From NCBI RefSeq assembly GCF_034555375.1, contig NZ_CP140706.1, forward strand, positions 4,641,001-4,705,000: a DNA stretch of 64,000 nucleotides, written 5' to 3'. Position 1 is the stretch's first letter. The number at the start of each line of letters is the position of its first letter. Below are positions 26,688-35,880 of the stretch, piece after piece. The notes beneath the pieces are model-generated. The model made no database searches and had not been told where the DNA came from. It worked only from the letters and a program-made list of their open reading frames with translations. The DNA is from Pseudomonas sp. B33.4. GTDB lineage: Bacteria > Pseudomonadota > Gammaproteobacteria > Pseudomonadales > Pseudomonadaceae. The translations under genes were made by a program, and so were the position numbers.

Positions 26688-26757
26688 CACACCCCCAATT
26701 TCCTTGTGGGAGCAATGTGTTCTTTTGATGTGTATCAAGATCCGCAGACCTGCATAG

Positions 26758-26773
26758 CGGCACAATAATGGCA
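26758..26773 (+). promoter_or_regulatory. Sigma-54-like promoter motif of the chemotaxis receptor gene
   Basis: CGGCACAATAATGGCA keeps GG-N10-GC spacing of RpoN promoters, with the -12 part TGGCA instead of TTGCA. The start codon is 39 bp downstream of the motif, a natural leader length. Motility genes of Pseudomonas often use RpoN with FleQ, which makes this plausible, but the match is imperfect. Confidence 0.35.
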
Positions 26774-26811
26774 CCTTGCCAAAACTGTTTCCGCTATCAG
26801 AGAAGACCTCC

Positions 26812-28293
26812 ATGGGTGCCTGGCTTAGCAATATCTCGCTGAAATACAAATTCTGGGCGGTCAACGCGGTCGCCTTCGTCACCACCCTGCTGTTGGTGCT
26901 GTACGCCGTGCAACTGGAACAACAGGCGCGCAGTCACGCATCACAGGCCTCGGCGCAAGCCCAGGCACAACTGCTCAAAGCCTGGCCGGTCGGTCAGCCA
27001 TTGCCCAAAGCCAATCAGGTGTTGACCTTCAAACGCGGCGAAGCACCGCGCCTGAATGATCAACCCTTGCTGGAAATCACTGACAGCAACGGCTGGAACG
27101 AGATCAATCACCTGCCGCTGTTCGGCGACAATCCGTTGATGGGTGCTGAGGTGTTTGGCCGCGCCGATGGTCAGCAGGTCGCGGTGATTGCCTATGGTCC
27201 GAGCCTGAGCCAAGTGTTCAGCGAACGTTTCGCCAACTATGCGGTGGCGGTGTTCATTCTGATGTTCGCCATGCTGTGTGCCTCGCAACTGCTGATCCGT
27301 TTCCTGCTCAGCCAGCTCAACACCTTGAAAGACGTGATGCTGCACGTTGAAAAAAGCGGCGATCTATCGGCCCGCGTGCCACTGGCCGGCAAAGATGAAG
27401 TCGGGCAGATGGCCAATGCGTTCAACGCGATGCAGGCCGGTTACCAGCGCGTTGTAACGACCGTCGCCAACACCGCACGGCAACTGGATGTCGGCGCGGC
27501 GCGGCTGGCGTCGAGCATGAACGAAGTGCGCCACGGCATGCTCGGTCAACAGAGCGAAACCGATCAGGCCGCCACCGCGATCAACGAAATGACCGCCACG
27601 GTCTATCACATCGCCCAGCACGCCGGCGCCACCCGCGACTTATCGCAGACCGCCGATGGCCTCGCCGGCAGTGGTCAGCAAGTGGTCGCGCGGGTGCAGC
27701 ACTCGATTGCCGGGCTGTCCAGCGGCGTGCAGCAGACGGCCGAGATGATTCAACGGCTGGCCGAGGACAGTCAGAAGATCAACGGCGTGGTCAGCGTGAT
27801 TCACAGCATTGCCGAGCAGACCAACTTGCTCGCCTTGAACGCCGCCATCGAAGCGGCTCGCGCCGGTGAAATGGGCCGGGGGTTTGCCGTGGTCGCCGAT
27901 GAGGTGCGCAATCTGGCCAAACGCGTGCAGACCTCGACCGACGAGATCACCACGATGGTTTCGGCGTTGCAGGCTGGCACCCGCGACGCGGTGGATTTCA
28001 TGCAGGAGAGTTCGTACAAGGCCGACGATTGCGTGCAGCAGGCGCAGGAGGCTGGCGCGGCGCTGGCGGAAATCACCGGGGCGGTGGCGCAGATGCGTGA
28101 AAGCAATACGCAGATTGCCGTGGCGGCGGAGCAGCAAAGCCAGGTCGCCGAAGAGATGAACCGGGCGGTGGTGAGTATTCGTGATGTGACCGAGAACACC
28201 GTGCAGCAGACGGTGGATTCGGCGACGACCAGTAATGAGCTGGCGACGTTGGCTGGGGAGTTGAGCAAGGCGATCGGTCAGTTGAAGCTCTGA
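26812..28293 (+). CDS. Methyl-accepting chemotaxis protein
   Basis: A 493-residue receptor. One transmembrane helix spans residues 15-32 ([19 protein letters not shown]). A short periplasmic domain of about 110 residues follows, then a second helix ([19 protein letters not shown], about 143-165), a HAMP domain (about 165-220), and a cytoplasmic signalling domain whose tip is [21 protein letters not shown] (here [19 protein letters not shown], near residue 342). The small sensing domain matches none of the common types (four-helix bundle or dCache) by eye, so the ligand is unknown. No che genes are adjacent. Confidence 0.93.
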   Translation: MGAWLSNISLKYKFWAVNAVAFVTTLLLVLYAVQLEQQARSHASQASAQAQAQLLKAWPVGQPLPKANQVLTFKRGEAPRLNDQPLLEITDSNGWNEINHLPLFGDNPLMGAEVFGRADGQQVAVIAYGPSLSQVFSERFANYAVAVFILMFAMLCASQLLIRFLLSQLNTLKDVMLHVEKSGDLSARVPLAGKDEVGQMANAFNAMQAGYQRVVTTVANTARQLDVGAARLASSMNEVRHGMLGQQSETDQAATAINEMTATVYHIAQHAGATRDLSQTADGLAGSGQQVVARVQHSIAGLSSGVQQTAEMIQRLAEDSQKINGVVSVIHSIAEQTNLLALNAAIEAARAGEMGRGFAVVADEVRNLAKRVQTSTDEITTMVSALQAGTRDAVDFMQESSYKADDCVQQAQEAGAALAEITGAVAQMRESNTQIAVAAEQQSQVAEEMNRAVVSIRDVTENTVQQTVDSATTSNELATLAGELSKAIGQLKL

Positions 28294-28376
28294 AGATCAA
28301 AAGATCGCAGCCTTCGGCAGCTCCTACAGGTGTACGCATTTCAATGTAGGAGCTGCCGAAGGCTGCGATCTTTTTT
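28294..28376. repeat. Palindromic REP-like element, TAGGAGCTGCCGAAGG type
   Basis: Starting at the base after the stop codon of the chemotaxis receptor gene, AAGATCGCAGCCTTCGGCAG CTCCTACA faces TGTAGGAGCTGCCGAAGGCT and then CTTTTTT. The right end with its T-run could terminate the receptor transcript. Confidence 0.8.
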
Positions 28377-28480
28377 GTCCATCATTACTATGATGCCAAT
28401 AGCCAACCTTGATTCGCCGCCCTCCACGCCCGGGCCTATTCTTCAACCATGAGTTCAACATGGATCGAGGAGTAGAAAAC

Positions 28481-28846
28481 ATGGGCAAACGTCACCCCAA
28501 CCTTCCCGCGTGGCAATGGCGCGCGTACCCGGGCAATCATCAGCACCCGACCAATCTGGTGTTGCACCTGATCGCCGTGCCGCTGTTCATCGTCGCGTTT
28601 CTGCTGATTGTCTCCGGGGTGTTCAGCCTGAGTCTGGCCAGCGTCGCCATCGGCGTGATCGGTATCGTTGCGGCGCTGGGTTTGCAGCGCCATGGCCACA
28701 GCCTTGAGGCGCAAGCCTCCGAGCCGTTCAGTGATCGTAAAGATGCTGTGTCGCGCTTATTGGTCGAGCAGTTTCTGACCTTTCCGCGCTTCTTTCTCAG
28801 TGGCGGCTGGTGGCGCGCCTGGCGTGAGCGCCACCGTCGGCACTGA
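28481..28846 (+). CDS. Mpo1-like (DUF962) membrane protein
   Basis: A 121-residue protein with two to three hydrophobic segments. The conserved histidines of the Mpo1/DUF962 family are present in PGNHQHPTNLVLHLIAVPLF and in QRHGHSLEAQ; in yeast Mpo1 these bind the iron used for alpha-oxidation of 2-hydroxy fatty acids. Whether this bacterial member has that activity is unknown. GAGGAG lies eight bases before ATG 28481, which rules out the Met at 28460. It is convergent with the thioesterase gene, with one base between. Confidence 0.82.
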   Translation: MGKRHPNLPAWQWRAYPGNHQHPTNLVLHLIAVPLFIVAFLLIVSGVFSLSLASVAIGVIGIVAALGLQRHGHSLEAQASEPFSDRKDAVSRLLVEQFLTFPRFFLSGGWWRAWRERHRRH

Positions 28847-28847
28847 T

Positions 28848-29642
28848 TCAGGCGAAGATCGTGACGGTCTGGCGACTCATCGCAATCAACTCCCCTTGCG
28901 CGCTCCACAGCTTGGCGGCGACATGGCCGTAGCCGTCAGCGGCGTACTCGATGTCGGCCAAGTATTGGCACCAGTCCAGCGTGCTCAAATCGTGTAGCGG
29001 CTGAACGAATTCGATGGTCCAGGTCAGCGTGCTACCCGGTGCCGGCTTCTTCAGATATGGCAACAGCGCGGGCGGCCACGCGTCCACCAGGGCCAGCAGA
29101 TGCGCCTCGTTGACCGGTTCTTCTTTGACATCCCCACGCAAGCGCACCCAGCCGCCCATCAGCCGCGATTGCGTGCCGGTGAACGGCATCCCACCGACAC
29201 TCCAGCGCATTGCCAGATGACGCATGAATTCCGGGGTCACGCCTTTGATATAAGGCAACTCCTGGCATTCGTCCCAGTGTTTCATTGACGGCGCCGGATA
29301 CGCCTCGACTGCCACCTCCGATGGCCGCGAAGCGCCAAAACTGCCTTGGACGATTGTCACCACCTGGCCATTCTGCATCGCCCGGCCCATGACCTGGCTG
29401 ACGGCTTTGCCTTCACGCAACACATCCACTTCGAAACTCACCGGGACTTCAGGTTCGACAGGGCCGACAAAGGTGATCGCCAGCGAACGCACCGGGCGAT
29501 CCGCCGGGACTTTCGCGCGCATGGCCTCGTATTGCAGCGCGGCAACCAGGCCACCGAAACTGGCACGGCCCTGGCCCCATTCGGCAGGAATGGTCAGTTC
29601 CGGTTGGCGGCGGACCGCATCGAGCAGATCGCTAAAGCGCAT
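28848..29642 (-). CDS. Thioesterase-family protein (TesB-like acyl-CoA thioesterase)
   Basis: A 264-residue protein with two hotdog halves: the N-terminal half with WGQGRASFGGLVAALQYEAM and VRSLAITFVGPVEPEVPVSF, and the C-terminal half with GSTLTWTIEFVQPLHDLST and LWSAQGELIAMSRQTVTIF. The double-hotdog layout and the final SRQ motif match TesB-type acyl-CoA thioesterases. The chain-length preference is not evident. GAGGT precedes the ATG. It stands alone, divergent from nothing obvious, and a REP element lies upstream. Confidence 0.87.
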   Translation of the reverse strand: MRFSDLLDAVRRQPELTIPAEWGQGRASFGGLVAALQYEAMRAKVPADRPVRSLAITFVGPVEPEVPVSFEVDVLREGKAVSQVMGRAMQNGQVVTIVQGSFGASRPSEVAVEAYPAPSMKHWDECQELPYIKGVTPEFMRHLAMRWSVGGMPFTGTQSRLMGGWVRLRGDVKEEPVNEAHLLALVDAWPPALLPYLKKPAPGSTLTWTIEFVQPLHDLSTLDWCQYLADIEYAADGYGHVAAKLWSAQGELIAMSRQTVTIFA

Positions 29643-29771
29643 GGCAACCTCAGAAAACGAGAAAGGAATGCAGCGATCTTAACCAGACCTGCACAGCGTC
29701 GCAGCGTCTATACCGGTCAAAGAGACTGACAGAAAGGCCTTAAACCTATATCCGCCACATTGAAGATCCCT

Positions 29772-29861
29772 TGTAGGAGTGAGCCTGCTCGCGATAGCGG
29801 TCTGACAGCCAACACATTTGTTGAATGTCTGACCGCTATCGCGAGCAGGCTCACTCCTACA
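29772..29861. repeat. Palindromic REP-like element, GGAGTGAGCCTGCTCGCGA type
   Basis: Arms TGTAGGAGTGAGCCTGCTCG and CGAGCAGGCTCACTCCTACA are nearly perfect, with further pairing of ATAGCGGTCTGACAG and TGTCTGACCGCTAT inside, making one of the longest hairpins of the window. Confidence 0.82.
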
Positions 29862-29883
29862 GGGGATTGGTGGTGATTCAGGA

Positions 29884-30639
29884 TTATTTGAAGCAGGCTG
29901 AACTGAGTTTTTCCAGTACTCGATCAGCCTTGGTTTCGGCTTTGATCATGGTCGCCTGCCAAGTGGCGACACAGGGCTGCAGATCCGTCTCAAGCTCAGC
30001 CTTCGCCAGCCACTGCCAGCAATCGTGCCAGTCGCCCAACGCGCCTTGGGCCGACTTCAACCGCGCCAGCGCCGCCTCGGGCAAGCGGTCGAGTTCGGGA
30101 TAGGCTTCGATGCCGTAGCGCACGCGTTTGATCAGCAAGCGCAAGCGATGACGGTCGTGAGCGGGATCGTGCAGCGCCTCGTCAAGTTTCTGCCATTGCT
30201 TGCCAAGGCGTTTTTCGATGCGTTTGGCCAAGCCCTTGAGCAAGCCCTGACGCTGGGAAGCACGCAGGAAACGCGGGAAAGCGTCGAGAATCATCAGCAG
30301 CGAAGCCACCTCGGCACTCGCCGCCAGCGCCGGATAGGCCTCTGCCATCTGCGCCATGCGCCGCTGCGCGGCTTCAGGCTGATCATGCTGAAGCAAGTAC
30401 GCCGCCAACACTTCGCGATCGCGCCATGGCGTGGTCAATTGGCCGACTGCCGAAGCGGCGTCTTCCAGTTGCTCGACACCGGGCAAGCCACGCAATGGCC
30501 GCAACAGGCTGCGCAAGCGCCGCACCGTAGTGCGCAGATCGTGCAGCGCCTCGGGGTCGGTACGTGCCGTCAATCGCGCCTGACAGGCTAACAGCCGCAC
30601 CTCCAGACTCAGGACATGAGCCACCAACCGGTCAATCAT
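29884..30639 (-). CDS. CHAD-domain protein
   Basis: A 251-residue, all-helical, basic protein. The conserved histidines of the CHAD family appear in EALHDLRTTVRRLRSLLRPL near residue 30, and in ALHDPAHDRHRLRLLIKRVR and LGDWHDCWQWL toward the end. CHAD proteins bind polyphosphate and localise to polyphosphate granules. CGGAG precedes ATG 30639. No CYTH domain or polyphosphate kinase lies next to it. Confidence 0.88.
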   Translation of the reverse strand: MIDRLVAHVLSLEVRLLACQARLTARTDPEALHDLRTTVRRLRSLLRPLRGLPGVEQLEDAASAVGQLTTPWRDREVLAAYLLQHDQPEAAQRRMAQMAEAYPALAASAEVASLLMILDAFPRFLRASQRQGLLKGLAKRIEKRLGKQWQKLDEALHDPAHDRHRLRLLIKRVRYGIEAYPELDRLPEAALARLKSAQGALGDWHDCWQWLAKAELETDLQPCVATWQATMIKAETKADRVLEKLSSACFK

Positions 30640-30659
30640 GGGTTTACTCCGTAAACAGT

Positions 30660-30718
30660 TAGAAGCTGCAAGCTGCAAGCTCCAAGTGTGAGCGCCTACT
30701 ACTTGTAGCTTGTAGCTG
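30660..30718. repeat. Inverted repeat of AGCTGCAAGCT type
   Basis: AGAAGCTGCAAGCTGCAAGC opposes CTTGTAGCTTGTAGCT around a short spacer, between the small lipoprotein gene and the CHAD gene (both on the minus strand). It is a separate repeat family from the two REP types and may fold into a hairpin that terminates the lipoprotein transcript. Confidence 0.6.
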
Positions 30719-30735
30719 AAATCTTGCCGCTGCTT

Positions 30736-31014
30736 TTATCGGCCAGCGCGGGATTCGCGAATGTAGAAGCGCGCCTTCTCGGCTTTGTTGCTGCAACCTT
30801 CAAAGCCCTCGAATTGCTGCTGAGTCTTGGCAGCGGTCAGCAACGACAGGGCTTTGGAATAACTGACCGTGCCGGCAAAGCCTTCGGCCTTGGCCAGATC
30901 GAGCTCATGCCAGGCCGCGTCGAGCTGGCTGCCGCAGCTGTCGCGGTAAGCGGTTTTACCGGCGCAACCGGCCAATGCCAGAGCCATCAACGGCACACAG
31001 ATCCAGGCTTTCAT
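30736..31014 (-). CDS. Small lipoprotein
   Basis: A 92-residue protein with a signal peptide and lipobox (MKAWICVPLMALALAGCAGK, with cysteine 17 as the lipidation site). The mature part has two more cysteines (RDSCGSQLD and FEGCSNK) that could form a disulfide, and a helical pattern. It appears widespread in Pseudomonas but has no known function. The ATG at 31014 was taken rather than the GTG one codon before. Confidence 0.82.
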   Translation of the reverse strand: MKAWICVPLMALALAGCAGKTAYRDSCGSQLDAAWHELDLAKAEGFAGTVSYSKALSLLTAAKTQQQFEGFEGCSNKAEKARFYIRESRAGR

Positions 31015-31230
31015 CACTCACACCTCAAAATAGGTCAACAGTCGTGCAGGTAAGACGGTAAGGCTGCGAAAAAGTGCCTTGCCGGCGGGTGAAACCGAGC
31101 AACTGAGAAGGATAGCGCCGAAGAGTCATGCAGTATCGAAAAAACGACGTCACCGGCGCACTCAACGACCTCGACGATTGAGCCAGCCCGGCGATGGGTG
31201 CATTGTGCAACCTTGTCGGGAGGACTCTGG

Positions 31231-32271
31231 ATGAAAAAACGTGTCGCGCTGGTACTGGGCTCCGGTGGCGCCCGGGGCTATGCCCATATCGGGGTCATCG
31301 AAGAGATCGAGAAACGCGGTTACGAAATCGCCTGCATCGCCGGGTGTTCGATGGGCGCGGTGGTCGGCGGGATCTATGCCGCCGGCAAACTCGACGTATA
31401 CAAGAACTGGATCGAAAGTCTCGACTATCTGGATGTGCTGCGGCTGGTCGACGTGAGTTTTCGTCTCGGCGCGATTCGCGGCGAAAAGGTCTTCGGGCAG
31501 ATTCGCAAGATCGTCGGCGAGGTCAACATCGAAGACTTGCGCATCCCCTACACCGCCGTCGCCGCCGACCTCACCAATCAACAGGAAATCTGGTTTCAGG
31601 AAGGCTGCCTGCATCAGGCGATGCGCGCCTCGGCGGCGATTCCCAGCCTGTTCACCCCGGTGATGCAAGGCAATCGCATGCTGGTCGACGGCGGTATTCT
31701 CAACCCGCTGCCGATCGTGCCGGTGGTGTCGAGCCACTGTGATCTGATCATTGCGGTCAATCTCAACTCGACCAACCAGCGCCATTACAAACTGCCGGTG
31801 ATTCAGCGCCCGCCGGCGTTCCGCTCACGCTTCGACAGCCTGATCAATTCGTTGGGGTCGAAGATGCCGTTCCGCCGCAAACAGGCTGAGCAGCTGTTGA
31901 AGCTGGAACAGGAAGCACTGCGCGCCGAAGCGGCGGATATCAACCCATGGCTGGAAGGCGCTGAGCCGGAAAGCCAGCAACCGGCCGCCGCGCCTGAGCG
32001 TGAAGGCGCGCCGAAATCAGCGACCGGATCGTTCATCATCGATAACGTCGGGCCGGCGTCGCTGCTGGACTTGATCAACCAGAGTTTCGAGGTGATGCAG
32101 ACCTCGTTGGCGCAGTACAAGATTGCCGGGTATCCGCCGGATATCCTGATCAACGTGCCGAAGCGGGTGTGCAGGTTTTTCGAGTTCTACAAGGCGCCGG
32201 AGTTGATCGCGTTGGGACGCGAGATTGCGCGGGATACGCTGGATCGGTATGACAGTGAGCAGCAGCAATAA
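31231..32271 (+). CDS. Patatin-like phospholipase (RssA-like)
   Basis: A 346-residue serine hydrolase. The patatin signatures are the oxyanion loop LGSGGARGYAHIG at residue 9, the nucleophile elbow IAGCSMGAVVGG near 40 (G-x-S-x-G), and the catalytic aspartate in LVDGGILNPLPI near 160. The C-terminal extension (residues 230-346) resembles that of the RssA/YchK group. The protein lacks a signal peptide, so it acts in the cytoplasm or at the inner membrane. GGGAGG precedes the ATG at 31231. Confidence 0.92.
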   Translation: MKKRVALVLGSGGARGYAHIGVIEEIEKRGYEIACIAGCSMGAVVGGIYAAGKLDVYKNWIESLDYLDVLRLVDVSFRLGAIRGEKVFGQIRKIVGEVNIEDLRIPYTAVAADLTNQQEIWFQEGCLHQAMRASAAIPSLFTPVMQGNRMLVDGGILNPLPIVPVVSSHCDLIIAVNLNSTNQRHYKLPVIQRPPAFRSRFDSLINSLGSKMPFRRKQAEQLLKLEQEALRAEAADINPWLEGAEPESQQPAAAPEREGAPKSATGSFIIDNVGPASLLDLINQSFEVMQTSLAQYKIAGYPPDILINVPKRVCRFFEFYKAPELIALGREIARDTLDRYDSEQQQ

Positions 32272-32351
32272 AGATCAAAAGATCGCAGCCTTCGGCAGCT
32301 CCTACAGGGGAACGCATTCCAATGTAGGAGCTGCCGAAGGCTGCGATCTTT
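32272..32351. repeat. Palindromic REP-like element, TAGGAGCTGCCGAAGG type
   Basis: It begins directly after the patatin gene stop codon and ends just before the kdpE stop codon. The arms are AAGATCGCAGCCTTCGGCAG and its complement. Like the other two members it separates convergent or neighbouring genes. Confidence 0.8.
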
Positions 32352-32354
32352 CAG

Positions 32355-33050
32355 CTATCCCGCAGATTCCAACAGCCGATAACCGACCCCGGCTTCAGTG
32401 ACAATAAACCGCGGCCGCGTCGGATCATCCGCCAGTTTCTGCCGCAAATGCCCCACCACAATCCGCAAATAATGGCTGTCCTCGGTGTGCGTCGGCCCCC
32501 AGATATCCTTGAGCAATTGCTGCTGGGTAATCACCCGCCCGGGATGCCTCGCCAGTTGCGCCAGCACTGCGTATTCCTTACGGGTCAGCGCCACTTCGAC
32601 GCCGTCGAGCAACACTCGCCGATAGGCCAGATCCACCGTCAACGGACCGAAACTCAATGCGGCTTGCTGGGCCTCCCCCGCCGGTGCCTGACGCAACAAG
32701 GCGCGAACCCGCGCGAGAAATTCCTGAATACCGAACGGCTTGGTCACGTAGTCATTGGCGCCGCCATCCAGCGCCTCGACCTTCTGCCCCTCGCTGGCGC
32801 GCACCGACAGCACCAGTACCGGCGCCGTGGCCCATTCGCGAAACTCGCGCAGCACTTGCTGGCCGTCCATGTCCGGCAAGCCGAGGTCGAGCACCAGCAA
32901 GTCCGGTTTGTTCAGCGCCGCCTGCGCCAGCCCTTCGGCACCGGTGCCGGCTTCAAGTACTTTGTAGCCTTGAGATGCGAGGCTGATGCGCAGGAACTTG
33001 CGGATCTGCGGTTCGTCGTCGATGACCAAAATGGTCGCGGTCTGGCTCAT
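32355..33050 (-). CDS. kdpE: KdpE, response regulator of potassium uptake
   Basis: A 231-residue OmpR-type regulator. The receiver domain (1-120) has the phosphorylated aspartate in DLLVLDLGLPDMDG near residue 55, the acidic pair in VIDDEPQIR, and the lysine in YVTKPFG near 108. The C-terminal winged helix (about 130-228) shows ALTRKEYAVLAQLARHPGRV and HYLRIVVGHLRQKL. It activates the kdpFABC genes when potassium is low. It is the last gene of the operon, 48 bp after kdpD. Confidence 0.96.
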   Translation of the reverse strand: MSQTATILVIDDEPQIRKFLRISLASQGYKVLEAGTGAEGLAQAALNKPDLLVLDLGLPDMDGQQVLREFREWATAPVLVLSVRASEGQKVEALDGGANDYVTKPFGIQEFLARVRALLRQAPAGEAQQAALSFGPLTVDLAYRRVLLDGVEVALTRKEYAVLAQLARHPGRVITQQQLLKDIWGPTHTEDSHYLRIVVGHLRQKLADDPTRPRFIVTEAGVGYRLLESAG

Positions 33051-33098
33051 GAATTCACATCAACACAAAGAAGTGGCAAGAGAGTAGCGCAGTCGCCA

Positions 33099-35750
33099 TC
33101 AGGCTTCATCGTCCATCCCCGGTTGCGTCTGCAAGGGCAAGTGCAAGGTGATGCAGGTGCCGCGTCCGTCGATGCCGTCGGCGACGCTGATGCGACCGCC
33201 GTGCGCGCCGACCATGCCCTGACAGATTGCCAGCCCGAGGCCGGTGCCCTGACCGCCGCGATCACCCCGGGCAGCGGTGTAGAACATGTCGAAAATCTTC
33301 GCCCGCTCGTCCTCGGGAATCCCTGGCCCCTCGTCGCTGACCGAGAAGAAAATCTCTTGGTCATCGGCGCCAGCGCGCAATTCCAGACGACCGTGAGGCG
33401 GCGAGAACCGTGCGGCGTTTTCCATCACGTTGACCAGCGCCTGCTCGATCAGCGCGGCATGCACGAACAACAGCGGTAACTCCGCCGGTACGTCGGTGCT
33501 GACTTGCAGTGGCGCCAGCACTGCGCGCAGACGATTGAGCGAACTGCCGACGATGTCGGCGGGCGACACCCAGTCCCGCGCCAGCTTCAGCGCGCCATGG
33601 CCGAGGCGGGTCATGTCGAGCAGATTCTGGATGTAGCGGTCGAGGCGTTCGGCTTCATCGCGAGTGCCTTCGAGCAGTTCGCGACGGTCTTCCAGCGGGA
33701 TCGCTTCGCCGAGGGCCAACAGGCTGTCGATGCTGCCGCGCATCGCGGTCAGCGGCGTACGCAAGTCGTGGGACACCGAGGCCAGCAACGCACTGCGCAG
33801 TTGTTCGGTTTCGCCATGCAGACGCGCGGCTTCGAGATCGTCAGCCAGTTGCGCGCGGGCCAGCGCTTGGGCGAGCGGCTGACTCAATGCGGTGAGCAAG
33901 CGGCGACGCTGGCCACTCAAGGTCTGGCCTTCTTTGGCGCAGACACCGAGCAGCGCCAGCGGCCCGTCTTCGACTGACAGCGGCCACCACCACCAACGCC
34001 CGAACGGCAACGTGCCGGTGCCCATGCCCGCCGGTTGATCGTGTTGCCAGGCCCAATCGGCCGCGGCGCGCTCGGACTCGCTGAATTGCAACGGCCCGCC
34101 GGTCTCGACTTTCCAGCCGCCCTGGCCGTCGCGATTGAGCAGGCACAGTTGCAGATCGCTCCAGCCATTGAGGTGTTGCGCGGCGGCGCTGACCACGGCC
34201 TGGCGGTCGGTGGCGGCGGTGAGTTTGCGTGACAGGTCGAGCAGCTCGCTGGTCTCTTGCTGGGTGTCGCGCAACGCCTGCAATTGCCGACGCTGACGCG
34301 CCGCGAGGTTGCCGGTGAGTGCCGCCATCAACAGGAAAAACAGCAGGGTCAGCACGTCTTCTTCGCGCTGAATGCTGAAAGAGAAATTCGGCGGAATGAA
34401 CAGAAAGTCATAGGTCAGAAACGACAGCGCCGCACAGGCCAGCGCCGGGCCGAGACTGCTGCGCACGGCCACCAGCAACACCGCCGCGAGAAACACCAGC
34501 GAGATATTCGGCAGCGGCAACACACTCGACACTGCCCACGCCAGAGCACTGGCCAACACCGTGGCGACCAGCGCCAGCGCATAGTCGAACCACACCAGTG
34601 TCAGCGGGTTGCGCGGCCGCGATTGCGGGCGTTCATGATCATTGTCGAGGACGTTGATTTCCAGGCCATGGGCCTGACGCAACAGACGCGCGGCCAAGCC
34701 ACCACCGAACAGTCGACGCCGCCAACTCGGCCGGGACTGGCCGACCAGCACCAGACTCGCACGGCGCTCGGCAGCATGCTGGACCAAGGTTTTCGCCACT
34801 TCACCGGCGCGCAATAAAACCACTTCACCACCGAGGCGCTCCGCCAGTTGCTGAGCACTTTGCAGACGCAGACGTGATTGCTCGTCGCGCACCGCGCCGT
34901 TATCGACGTGCACCAGACTCCACGGCAGATGCCGGCGCTGAGCGACACGACTGGCATGCCGAACCAGGCGTTCGGACTGCGCATCGCCATCAACGCCGAC
35001 CAGCAATCGGCCACGCACCGCCGGCGCGGCCTGACCGAGTTGGCGATAGCCCTGGGCGAGATCGTTATCGACCTGCGCGGCGGCGGTTTGCATCGCCAGT
35101 TCGCGCAATGCAGTGAGGTTGGTCTGGGTGAAAAACGCATCGATGGCCGCGCGCGCCTGCTCCGGGACGTAGACCTTGCCTTCGCGCAGACGCTCAAGCA
35201 ATTCACGCGGCGGCAGGTCGATCAGCAGCAGTTCATAGGCTTCTTGCAACACCCAGTCCGGCAGGGTTTCGCGGACCTGCACACCGGTGATGCCGCGCAC
35301 TTGGTCATTGAGACTTTCGAGGTGCTGGACGTTGACCGTGGTGAACACATCGATACCGGCGGCGAGCAGTTCCTGAATGTCTTGCCAGCGTTTCGCGTGG
35401 CGGCTGCCGGGCGCGTTGCTGTGGGCCAGTTCATCGACAAGCACAAGCTTCGGTTTGGCCGTGAGAATGCCGTCGAGGTCCATTTCTTCAAGCATCACGC
35501 CACGGTATTCCGAGCGCACCAGCGCTTGCTGCGGCAAGCCACCGAGCAGCGCTTCGGTTTCGGCGCGACCGTGGGTTTCGACCACGCCGGCGAGGACTTT
35601 CACGCCTTGGCGAAGCTGCGTGTGGGCGGCCTGGAGCATGGCGTAGGTTTTGCCGACACCGGGGGCGGCGCCGAGGAAAACCTTCAGGCGGCCACGGCCG
35701 TCACGGGGCAGGTCTGCTAACAGCGCGTCGGCGCGGCCGGAGTCGCTCAT
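33099..35750 (-). CDS. kdpD: KdpD, potassium-sensing histidine kinase
   Basis: An 883-residue membrane kinase. In order: KdpD domain with Walker A GAAPGVGKT (about residues 29-37), a universal-stress-like domain (about 250-370), four transmembrane helices (about 400-500), a GAF-like domain, the phosphorylated histidine in SVSHDLRTPLTAMRGSID near residue 665, and the ATPase domain with VMENAARFSPP and QGTGLGLAICQG. ATG 35750 is favoured over 35822, as it begins the conserved N-terminus. A REP element and a gap lie between it and kdpC. Confidence 0.96.
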   Translation of the reverse strand: MSDSGRADALLADLPRDGRGRLKVFLGAAPGVGKTYAMLQAAHTQLRQGVKVLAGVVETHGRAETEALLGGLPQQALVRSEYRGVMLEEMDLDGILTAKPKLVLVDELAHSNAPGSRHAKRWQDIQELLAAGIDVFTTVNVQHLESLNDQVRGITGVQVRETLPDWVLQEAYELLLIDLPPRELLERLREGKVYVPEQARAAIDAFFTQTNLTALRELAMQTAAAQVDNDLAQGYRQLGQAAPAVRGRLLVGVDGDAQSERLVRHASRVAQRRHLPWSLVHVDNGAVRDEQSRLRLQSAQQLAERLGGEVVLLRAGEVAKTLVQHAAERRASLVLVGQSRPSWRRRLFGGGLAARLLRQAHGLEINVLDNDHERPQSRPRNPLTLVWFDYALALVATVLASALAWAVSSVLPLPNISLVFLAAVLLVAVRSSLGPALACAALSFLTYDFLFIPPNFSFSIQREEDVLTLLFFLLMAALTGNLAARQRRQLQALRDTQQETSELLDLSRKLTAATDRQAVVSAAAQHLNGWSDLQLCLLNRDGQGGWKVETGGPLQFSESERAAADWAWQHDQPAGMGTGTLPFGRWWWWPLSVEDGPLALLGVCAKEGQTLSGQRRRLLTALSQPLAQALARAQLADDLEAARLHGETEQLRSALLASVSHDLRTPLTAMRGSIDSLLALGEAIPLEDRRELLEGTRDEAERLDRYIQNLLDMTRLGHGALKLARDWVSPADIVGSSLNRLRAVLAPLQVSTDVPAELPLLFVHAALIEQALVNVMENAARFSPPHGRLELRAGADDQEIFFSVSDEGPGIPEDERAKIFDMFYTAARGDRGGQGTGLGLAICQGMVGAHGGRISVADGIDGRGTCITLHLPLQTQPGMDDEA

Positions 35751-35799
35751 GCTTGATGTTCTCTCTTGCTGATAGTTATGCGGTGTTCTTTCGGCCCTC

Positions 35800-35864
35800 T
35801 TCGCGAGCAGGCTCGCTCCCACATTTGGAACGCATATCCCTGTGGGAGCGAGCCTGCTCGCGAA
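35800..35864. repeat. Palindromic REP-like element inside the kdp operon
   Basis: TCGCGAGCAGGCTCGCTCCC and GGGAGCGAGCCTGCTCGCGA stand back to back between kdpC and kdpD, the reverse order of arms compared with most other copies. It could reduce transcription of kdpDE relative to kdpFABC. Confidence 0.75.
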
Positions 35865-35880
35865 TGGCCGCGCCGCCGAT

